A stretch of DNA of 11,288 nt, taken from HGM05190 sp964394205 (GTDB lineage Bacteria; Bacteroidota; Bacteroidia; Bacteroidales; Muribaculaceae). The notes under the pieces were generated by a model. It was not told the DNA's origin. It searched no databases and was given only the letters and a program-made list of their open reading frames with translations. Positions 6,302 through 11,288 of the stretch are shown piece by piece. The stretch spans positions 1 to 11,288 of the forward strand of contig CAYMVS010000069.1 of assembly GCA_964394205.1 (NCBI GenBank), read 5' to 3'. The stretch's first letter is position 1; every line of letters begins with the position of its first letter. Both the position numbers and the translations under genes were made by a program.

Positions 6302-7282
6302 TCAATCTTTGCCTTGAAGCCGACGTATGATGCCTCTTGCCCAATGGCACGAGAGGCGATAGGGGGGCAGGTTGGCCGTCAGCCATGTGTGGATGGCAAA
6401 CCTGAGCGACGTGGTTTTTCTCATTTGGTCAAACCTGAGCAGTCGGCGCGTCGTGTCGTTGAAATTTTCAACAATCGACCTGTTGTATCCATTCTCGAGG
6501 AAGAGGCTGAGGTAGTGCAGCAGGAAGTTGTCGTTCAGCCGGTTATATTGCGGGGCGACATCGGCGGCATAGCGGTGACACAGACACAGGGCTTCAAGCT
6601 GCCGGCCGAGTCGCTCGTCGGTCATCTTCACTCGTGTCGCCGAGGCGTGGTTGAGACAGTAGTAATAGGAGGTCACATTGGCCACGGCCACCCGCGGATG
6701 TCGCCGCAGCAGCAGGGCCGTCAGCAATATGCGGTCCTCGCTGTAGAGCTGCCCCTTGATGGCCGGGAGATCGTCGCCAAGCAGTATCGGGCGCCTGAAC
6801 AGCGAGCCACACAGCGAGCAGGTGGTCCATGTCAAAAGGGCCGTCATATACTCCTCGCCACGCTCGCCGGCCACATGGGCGCGGGGACGCAGCACGTGGC
6901 GCCCGCTGTCGTTCTCAAGATACATGTTGCCAACCACGATGTCGGCCCGGTCGCGGGTGGCGACCTCATAGAGCCGCTCGATCGTGTCGGAGGGCATGTA
7001 GTCGTCGCTGTCAATGAAGAAAATCCACTCGCCGCGGGCTGCCTCGATGGCCGTTCGCCGGGCCATCATCAGCCCCTCGTTGACCGGCTTGTCGATAATC
7101 ACCACGCGGCTGTCGCGCCGGGCATATCGCCGGGCGATTTCCATCGAGCCGTCGGGCGAGGCATCGTTGACAAGCACAATCTCGATGTCGCCCATCGTCT
7201 GGGCCACAAGCGAGTCGAGACAGCGCCCGATGAAGCGCTCCACGTTGTAAATCGGCACAAGGACAGACACTTTCACACTCAT
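6302..7282 (-). CDS. Glycosyltransferase family 2 (GT-A fold)
   Basis: From the ATG at 7282 the protein has 326 residues. It opens with M-S-V-K-V-S-V-L-V-P-I-Y-N-V-E-R-F-I-G, the classic GT2 start. N-D-A-S-P-D-G-S lies at 39-46. The metal-binding D-x-D is D91-S92-D93, followed by D94, and S-E-D-R at 181-184 supplies the probable catalytic base. No membrane segments are obvious, so it is an inverting cytosolic sugar transferase acting at the membrane face. The frame stays open a further 13 codons upstream, but that stretch overlaps the preceding gene's stop region and adds nothing typical of the family, so I prefer 7282, which lies 7 bases after the adenosyltransferase stop. It is followed after one base by the GT4 gene. 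The pair probably adds consecutive sugars in one glycan; the specific glycan is unknown. Confidence 0.9.
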   Translation of the reverse strand: MSVKVSVLVPIYNVERFIGRCLDSLVAQTMGDIEIVLVNDASPDGSMEIARRYARRDSRVVIIDKPVNEGLMMARRTAIEAARGEWIFFIDSDDYMPSDTIERLYEVATRDRADIVVGNMYLENDSGRHVLRPRAHVAGERGEEYMTALLTWTTCSLCGSLFRRPILLGDDLPAIKGQLYSEDRILLTALLLRRHPRVAVANVTSYYYCLNHASATRVKMTDERLGRQLEALCLCHRYAADVAPQYNRLNDNFLLHYLSLFLENGYNRSIVENFNDTTRRLLRFDQMRKTTSLRFAIHTWLTANLPPYRLSCHWARGIIRRLQGKD

Positions 7283-7289
7283 GGCGACA

Positions 7290-7865
7290 CTAACTTTTAG
7301 ACCAGGGAGTGTCGGGCACACCCGTCAGATTGTTGGACAACCGCGCCAGAGCAAACAGATAGTCGCTCAGGCGGTTGAGGTAACAAACCACCTCGGGGGC
7401 CACTGTCGCCCCCTCGTCGGCAAGAGCCAGCACGCGGCGCTCGGCGCGGCGGGCAACGGCGCGTGCCACGTGGGCATGGGAGGCAACCCTGCAGCCCCCC
7501 GGCAACACGAAACATTTCATGGGGGTCACCGCGAGGTCGGCCTCGTCGATGGCTTTCTCGAGCGCCGCCACCACCGCGCTGTCAACACCCCGGCAGGGTA
7601 GCGACGGGTTGTCGGTATTGTCGGTGGCCAGGTAGGCGCCGATGTCAAAAAGTTTGTTCTGCACCGACACGAGTGTGGCTGTGTCGGGCTGCTCGCGACC
7701 GAAGGCGTCGCGCCACATTGCCAGCAACACCCCGATAAACGAGTTCAGCTCGTCAATGGTGCCGTAGGCTTCCAGGCGCGCCGATGTTTTCTTGACACGG
7801 GTTCCGCCAACGAGCGATGTCGTCCCGTCGTCACCCGTTGCCGTGTAGAGTGCACTTTTTTTCAT
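7290..7865 (-). CDS. pduO: PduO-type cob(I)alamin / cob(I)yrinic acid a,c-diamide adenosyltransferase
   Basis: This 191-residue enzyme transfers the 5'-deoxyadenosyl group of ATP to reduced corrinoid, making adenosylcobalamin or its precursor in the cytoplasm. All three PduO/MMAB signatures are visible: Y-T-A-T-G-D-D-G-T-T-S-L near residue 7 with a downstream G-T-R-V-K-K (ATP binding); R-L-E-A-Y-G-T-I-D-E-L-N-S-F-I-G at about 30-45; and the C-terminal L-P-G-G...A-R-A-V-A-R-R-A-E-R plus Y-L-N-R-L-S-D-Y-L-F-A-L-A-R. The length is normal. Its start lies inside the 3' end of the LOG gene (35-base overlap), and the GT2 gene follows after 7 bases, so it is the second gene of a four-gene operon. In Bacteroidales, adenosylcobalamin is needed by methylmalonyl-CoA mutase in propionate formation. 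No corrinoid-synthesis gene is adjacent and no cobalamin riboswitch is evident upstream. Confidence 0.93.
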   Translation of the reverse strand: MKKSALYTATGDDGTTSLVGGTRVKKTSARLEAYGTIDELNSFIGVLLAMWRDAFGREQPDTATLVSVQNKLFDIGAYLATDNTDNPSLPCRGVDSAVVAALEKAIDEADLAVTPMKCFVLPGGCRVASHAHVARAVARRAERRVLALADEGATVAPEVVCYLNRLSDYLFALARLSNNLTGVPDTPWSKS

Positions 7866-8391
7866 CGGCTGTCAATTGATTGATTAATTGGTCAAGCGAG
7901 TCGACAAACACCATTGACTGCAGCAGCGCCGGCTCCAGAAGGCCGTGCTCGATCATGCGGTAATATTGCAGGCGCAGCGGGTCGTAGATTTTGTCGCTGT
8001 TGAGTATCAACACTTTGCGTGGATTGTCGCTGAAACGCAGCGAGGTGACGGTCGAGACAATCTCGTCGAGGGTTCCATAGCCCCCCGGCAGGGCGACAAA
8101 CACGTCGGCAAGCTGAAGGAATGACTCCTTGCGGGCGTTAAGGTCGGCGACACGCAGGTTTAAAGAGTTTTCAGGGTCTTCGTCGGGCAGGCGTTTGACC
8201 GGCACGATGCCAACTGTACGGCCGCCGGCCATGCGGGTGGCGGTGGCGACCTTTTTCATCAGACCCGAGGCCACGCCGCCAAATATCAGCGTGTGGCCGT
8301 TTGAGCCTATCCAGCTTCCGAGGCGAACGGCATCATCCACCCATGAGCGCTCTATGTCGGTGCGCGCTGAGCAAAAAACAGCTATTTTCAT
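7831..8391 (-). CDS. LOG family protein (TIGR00730-type nucleotide 5'-monophosphate phosphoribohydrolase)
   Basis: This protein has 186 residues, near the usual length for the family. It has a Rossmann-like fold beginning M-K-I-A-V-F-C-S-A-R. It carries the two family hallmarks: R87-K88 in L-N-A-R-K-E, and P-G-G-Y-G-T-L-D-E at 102-110, which binds the nucleotide phosphate and holds the catalytic Glu. G-G-V-A-S-G-L-M at 38-45 corresponds to the G-G...G-L-M loop. Characterised relatives cut the N-glycosidic bond of AMP or cytokinin riboside monophosphates; older annotation calls them lysine decarboxylases, which is not supported. The physiological role in gut Bacteroidota is unclear, perhaps nucleotide salvage. 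It is the first gene of the minus-strand operon, has a promoter-like site just upstream (8414-8444), and its last 35 bases overlap the adenosyltransferase gene in another frame. Confidence 0.92.
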   Translation of the reverse strand: MKIAVFCSARTDIERSWVDDAVRLGSWIGSNGHTLIFGGVASGLMKKVATATRMAGGRTVGIVPVKRLPDEDPENSLNLRVADLNARKESFLQLADVFVALPGGYGTLDEIVSTVTSLRFSDNPRKVLILNSDKIYDPLRLQYYRMIEHGLLEPALLQSMVFVDSLDQLINQLTADEKKCTLHGNG

Positions 8392-8413
8392 CTTTTCACT
8401 TGAAAATTATTCA

Positions 8414-8444
8414 CAAAAGTAATAAAAAACTTTCAAAACTGCAA
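8414..8444 (-). promoter_or_regulatory. Bacteroidota-type promoter for the LOG-pduO-GT2-GT4 operon
   Basis: On the minus strand TACTTTTG (8421-8414) fits the -7 consensus TAnnTTTG, with TTG (8444-8442) 20 bases upstream as a partial -33 box. It ends 22 bases before the LOG ATG at 8391. It occupies the 53-base AT-rich gap after the GH3 gene, which suggests that the four downstream genes form their own transcription unit. Confidence 0.6.
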
Positions 8445-9566
8445 TTACTCATGGTGCTGATTGGCGCGGCGCGCGGCGGCATCTATTCGGCGATTGGCCT
8501 CGGCAAGGCGGGAGGGGTCGATGCGGCCGCTTTTGACCGCGTTGACAATTATGTCGACAAGGCGCGCAGGGCGGTCGGGCTCAAAGCCGGTGGTGATGTT
8601 GTTGCCAACGATTACCATGTCGGCCCCTGCGTTGATGGTCAGGATGAGCGCCTCTTCAATCGAGTAGTTGTCTATGATGCCCTGCATGTACAGGTCGTCG
8701 GTGATCACCAGACCGTCAAAGCCTAACCCGTCGCGCAGCACTCCCTTGATAATCTTTTCCGACAGAGTTGCCGGATAGTCGGGGTCGAGGTTGCGGTTGA
8801 AGATATGGGCTGTCATGATGGCATCGGCCTGCCCGTTGTCAATCAGTGTCTTGAAGGGTGTCATCTCACGGGGAGTCCATGTGTCGGTGACATCGGTCAG
8901 CCCGTAGTGGGAGTCGGCTCGGGCGCTGCCGTGGCCGGGAAAATGCTTGAGCGTGGCGAGAACACCGTGGCGGTGCATGCAGTCGACCGTGATGCCGGCG
9001 TGGAGCGCGACGCTGTCGACGTCGGCGCTGTAGCCGCGGTCAAGTTTGCCGATTACGGGGCAGAGCGGGTCGTGGATATCGACCTCGGGCGCGAGATTGA
9101 GATTGATGCCGGCCGTGGCGAGCTGTCGGGCCATCACGTCTCCCCAATAGCGCGTCGAGTCGGGGTCGCCGGCAAGCCCTAATTCTCTGGCCGAGGGCAC
9201 CTTGAGGTAACCGTAGGCCGGCTTGAGACGCTGAACGAGTCCCCCCTCCTGGTCGGCCGAGATGAGCAGCGGGTAGTCGGCGAGGCGGTAAAGGTCGGCC
9301 GTCAGCCGGGAGAGCTGCCCGACACCGGTGATGTTGCGGCTGCCAAGCTCGCGGCTGCCGGTGAGGTCGACATCAAAAAGAATGATGCCGCCAACCCCTA
9401 AGTCTTTTATGTAGGAGACCACCGGGTTGTCGGCGGTCACGCTGTCGCCCTTGAATCCCACCATGAGCATGCGCGCGGCCATCTGCCGCAGCGAGTCGAC
9501 CTCGGCCGCCGGGGCGTTGGCAATCACGGCGAGGATTGTCAGGACGCAGATTGTCAGTCGTTTCAT
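8445..9566 (-). CDS. Glycoside hydrolase family 3, NagZ-like beta-N-acetylglucosaminidase, secreted
   Basis: This 373-residue single-domain GH3 protein has the NagZ signature K-H-F-P-G-H-G at 207-213 followed by D218-S219-H220, the Asp-His pair that acts as general acid/base in this subfamily. The nucleophile region I-T-D-D-L-Y-M at 288-294 probably uses D290. S-A-D-Q-E-G-G-L-V-Q-R at 103-113 lines the sugar site. Enzymes of this type remove terminal GlcNAc from GlcNAc-anhydroMurNAc muropeptides. Unlike the cytoplasmic NagZ of enterobacteria, this one starts with a convincing signal peptide (M-K-R-L-T-I-C-V-L-T-I-L-A-V-I-A-N-A-P-A-A), so it should act in the periplasm or as an envelope protein. 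No C-terminal domain is fused. It lies 5 bases downstream of the amidase gene, and the pairing supports a peptidoglycan role. Activity on other beta-N-acetylglucosaminides is possible. Confidence 0.9.
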   Translation of the reverse strand: MKRLTICVLTILAVIANAPAAEVDSLRQMAARMLMVGFKGDSVTADNPVVSYIKDLGVGGIILFDVDLTGSRELGSRNITGVGQLSRLTADLYRLADYPLLISADQEGGLVQRLKPAYGYLKVPSARELGLAGDPDSTRYWGDVMARQLATAGINLNLAPEVDIHDPLCPVIGKLDRGYSADVDSVALHAGITVDCMHRHGVLATLKHFPGHGSARADSHYGLTDVTDTWTPREMTPFKTLIDNGQADAIMTAHIFNRNLDPDYPATLSEKIIKGVLRDGLGFDGLVITDDLYMQGIIDNYSIEEALILTINAGADMVIVGNNITTGFEPDRPARLVDIIVNAVKSGRIDPSRLAEANRRIDAAARRANQHHE

Positions 9567-9571
9567 GTCTC

Positions 9572-11026
9572 TTACTTACGTGAGCGTTCAACTTCTTTGA
9601 GGTAGTCGAGCAGGCCTTTGACCACCTGGGCGGCAACCTGGCGGCGGTATTGCGGGTCGGCCAGCAGCTCCTCCTCGGGCAGCGACGACATGAACAGGGC
9701 CTCGACAAGCGCGTTCGGATAGTCGGTCGGGCCGTTGAGCGAGAAGTTGAAGTTGCCGGTCAGGCCAAAGTCGGCCAGTCCCAACTCTATCATCGAGTCG
9801 TGCAGGGCTTTTGCTAAGGGCCTGTTGCATAAATGTTTGTAGTATGTGCTCGTGCCCATCGGCTCCAGGGGGTTGCCCGAGGCGTTGTTGTGCACGCTGA
9901 TGGCGATGTCGACACCCCCCTCGCGCCAGATGCGTTTGCGCTCGGTCATCGACGGGCCGGTGTCACCCTCGCGCGTCAGGACAACTTTGGCCCCCATGTC
10001 GCGCAAAAGCCGGGCCGCATGGAGCACGATGTCGAGGTTTACCTCCTTCTCGGTCAGGCCCGAGGGGGAGCGCGCGCCCGGGTACTCACCGCCGTGGCCG
10101 GCATCGAGACCTATCACCAGGTCTTTGACATCGAGCGAGGCGGGGCAGTGGCGTATGTCGACTGTCAGCGAGTTGGAGCTGTCGTTGTAGCCAACGGTAA
10201 ATCCCCATTGATATTTCTCCTTGAGACGGAACACGAGGGTGAGCACATCGGTGTCGGTCTGCTCAAAGTCGACATAGTCGACCATGCCGAGCTCGCCATG
10301 TTGTGTGATCCAGTTTGAATTGTTGGTCGCCCCATAGAGAGTCACCTTGATGGTCGAGGGGTCGATACCGGTCGAGTAGGTGTAGGGCAGACGTGCCGGG
10401 AGCGAGAGCACAAACCGGTCAAAACGCCCCATGTTGTCGATCGTGGCCGACGAGGTGTTGACTGTCATCGGGGTGATGTCGCCCGCTGTCGCATACTCCT
10501 TGGGCAGATAGGCGCGGCGGTTGTCGCCAAGTTTCACCTGATAGAGATTGTCGGTCTCGCCGACGGCGAGCAGGGGGATGCCGGCGCTGAGGAAGCCCAT
10601 CTTTGAGCCCCCTAAGCGGTCGTCGCCGTTACCGTTCTGAAGGTAGGCCCCCTCGGTGGTGGCGATGGTCAGCGGCTCGATGACGCGCGTGGCCTCGATG
10701 TTGCCGCCTGAGCGACGCTCGCGGGGCACGTAGACCAGGCGCACGTCGCGCGTGGCCGTCTTTTTGCCCGACTGAACTTTCACCGGAACCATGTTCTCGC
10801 CCTGCCTGAGGGTGAGCTCGGCCCCAAACGAGCCGGTTTTATAAACATGACACTCCTTGCCGTCAATCCAGGCCTTGCTGCCGGGATCGGTGACCGCAAT
10901 CAGATAATATTTTGAGGACCTGACCGTGTCGGTGGGCTGCTCGTCGCGGTAGATGTCGAGCCGCGGTGTGGCAGCCGACAGCCCTAAAGCGGCAGCCATA
11001 CAGAGGGTTAAAACGTGTTGTCTCAT
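9572..11026 (-). CDS. N-acetylmuramoyl-L-alanine amidase (Amidase_3), secreted
   Basis: This enzyme cuts the bond between MurNAc and L-Ala in peptidoglycan. From the ATG at 11026 it has 484 residues, beginning with a signal peptide M-R-Q-H-V-L-T-L-C-M-A-A-A-L-G-L-S-A-A. Residues about 40-290 form beta-rich accessory domains that I cannot name; about 118-180 resembles an SH3-like fold. The zinc-dependent Amidase_3 catalytic domain covers about 302-478. Zinc ligands are H311 (L-D-A-G-H-G-G), E326 (L-T-E-K-E-V-N) and H379 (S-V-H-N-N-A-S); the catalytic Glu is E442 (V-E-A-L-F-M-S). The frame is open 59 codons further upstream, but that stretch would bury the signal peptide and cover the promoter motif, so 11026 is preferred. 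The GH3 gene follows after 5 bases. The absence of an anchor suggests a soluble periplasmic enzyme for wall turnover or cell separation. Confidence 0.93.
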   Translation of the reverse strand: MRQHVLTLCMAAALGLSAATPRLDIYRDEQPTDTVRSSKYYLIAVTDPGSKAWIDGKECHVYKTGSFGAELTLRQGENMVPVKVQSGKKTATRDVRLVYVPRERRSGGNIEATRVIEPLTIATTEGAYLQNGNGDDRLGGSKMGFLSAGIPLLAVGETDNLYQVKLGDNRRAYLPKEYATAGDITPMTVNTSSATIDNMGRFDRFVLSLPARLPYTYSTGIDPSTIKVTLYGATNNSNWITQHGELGMVDYVDFEQTDTDVLTLVFRLKEKYQWGFTVGYNDSSNSLTVDIRHCPASLDVKDLVIGLDAGHGGEYPGARSPSGLTEKEVNLDIVLHAARLLRDMGAKVVLTREGDTGPSMTERKRIWREGGVDIAISVHNNASGNPLEPMGTSTYYKHLCNRPLAKALHDSMIELGLADFGLTGNFNFSLNGPTDYPNALVEALFMSSLPEEELLADPQYRRQVAAQVVKGLLDYLKEVERSRK

Positions 11027-11052
11027 GGTGGTGGTGATGGGTGTTAGTGTTG

Positions 11053-11102
11053 TTTTGACAAAGATAGACAAAATTTTGAAAACTTGACATCTCTTGTCAA
11101 AA
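11053..11102 (-). promoter_or_regulatory. Promoter-like box and flanking inverted repeat upstream of the amidase gene
   Basis: On the minus strand TATCTTTG (11066-11059) matches TAnnTTTG and lies 32 bases before the amidase ATG at 11026. A -33 box is not clear. The box overlaps one arm of an inverted repeat, TTTTGACA at 11053-11060 with TGTCAAAA at 11095-11102. A second arm, TTGACA at 11084-11089, also pairs with TGTCAA at 11095-11100. This could be an operator. Confidence 0.55.
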
Positions 11103-11176
11103 CTTGCCCCGTCGGAGCGGTCGTGCATGCCGTAATTTTGTCTTAAGTTGTTAAACTTACTCAAATTTACGCTTTT

Positions 11177-11211
11177 TTTGGGGCTTTGATGATTGAAAAA
11201 CACTATCTTTG
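11177..11211 (+). promoter_or_regulatory. Plus-strand promoter-like motif for a gene beyond the right edge
   Basis: TATCTTTG at 11204-11211 matches the -7 consensus. TTTG occurs at 11177-11180 and 11185-11188, at spacings of 23 and 15, neither of which is ideal. It points away from the amidase operon, so the region is probably a divergent intergenic space. Confidence 0.4.
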
Positions 11212-11240
11212 TGAAAAATTATTATCAATCTAATTCCATC

Positions 11241-11268
11241 TTTGTCAGTTTTGAGGGTTATACCTTTG
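11241..11268 (+). promoter_or_regulatory. Second plus-strand promoter-like motif, overlapping an inverted repeat
   Basis: TACCTTTG at 11261-11268 fits TAnnTTTG, with TTTG at 11241-11244 upstream at a 16-base spacing, shorter than usual. Its first four bases lie in the left arm of the inverted repeat at 11256-11286. Confidence 0.35.
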
Positions 11269-11286
11269 GTTGTCAGGGGTATAACC
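11256..11286. repeat. Perfect 9-base inverted repeat at the right edge
   Basis: GGTTATACC (11256-11264) and GGTATAACC (11278-11286) are exact complements around a 13-base spacer. It may be an operator or a leader-RNA hairpin for the next plus-strand gene. The window ends two bases later, so further structure cannot be judged. Confidence 0.75.
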
Positions 11287-11288
11287 AT

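Noticed and set aside
6131..7300. 389-codon plus-strand open frame opposite the two glycosyltransferases
   Set aside because: It is antisense to two genes with clear catalytic motifs. Long shadow frames are expected in GC-rich coding DNA, and its translation shows no family features.
7283..7321. Upstream extension of the GT2 gene by 13 codons
   Set aside because: The extension overlaps the end of the adenosyltransferase gene and is absent from the typical GT2 start. The ATG at 7282 gives the canonical N-terminus.
11027..11203. Upstream extension of the amidase frame by 59 codons
   Set aside because: It would place the signal peptide at residue 60, it has no family resemblance, and it covers the promoter-like box at 11059-11066.

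Overview
The window looks like a chromosomal segment of a GC-rich member of the Bacteroidales, possibly Muribaculaceae. The phylum call rests on several things seen here: an FrdA/FrdB pair of the Bacteroidota kind, a SusC-like outer-membrane barrel protein with a carboxypeptidase-regulatory-like domain plus a plug, promoter boxes of the TAnnTTTG type, and little sign of Shine-Dalgarno sequences. The family-level guess is inference.

Layout, left to right. Plus strand: the 3' end of a fumarate reductase/succinate dehydrogenase flavoprotein gene (1-282), the complete iron-sulfur subunit (316-1071) and a hairpin terminator (1100-1134). Next comes a promoter region with a run of ten G (1240-1249) and a TAnnTTTG box (1272-1279), then a large outer-membrane receptor-like gene (1314-4234) split by a one-base frameshift near 2271-2275. 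A stretch of about 960 bases without a convincing protein gene follows (4235-5193). Its first part is dense in inverted repeats. Its AT-rich second part holds a plus-strand promoter-like pair (5002-5033) that runs into a strong, bidirectional terminator hairpin (5158-5189), so a small RNA of about 150 nt is possible.

Minus strand, read right to left, two apparent operons. The first is a secreted N-acetylmuramoyl-L-alanine amidase (11026-9572) followed after 5 bases by a secreted NagZ-like family 3 glycosidase (9566-8445), a plausible peptidoglycan-trimming pair in the periplasm. The second starts from its own promoter-like site (8414-8444): a LOG-family nucleotide phosphoribohydrolase (8391-7831), overlapped by 35 bases by a PduO-type corrinoid adenosyltransferase (7865-7290), then a GT2 glycosyltransferase (7282-6302) and a GT4 glycosyltransferase (6300-5194), ending at the 5158-5189 terminator.

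Functionally, the fumarate reductase and the corrinoid adenosyltransferase could both serve the succinate-to-propionate route common in this phylum (methylmalonyl-CoA mutase needs adenosylcobalamin), although they are not co-transcribed. The two glycosyltransferases probably add sugars to a surface glycan. The right edge (11027-11288) carries divergent promoter-like motifs and a perfect inverted repeat, which suggests regulation of a gene beyond the window. I saw no CRISPR array, tRNA, rRNA, transposase or integrase. The most unusual items are the G-tract promoter with the frameshifted receptor gene, the hairpin-rich repeat-like block at 4296-4422, and the possible small RNA at about 5040-5189.
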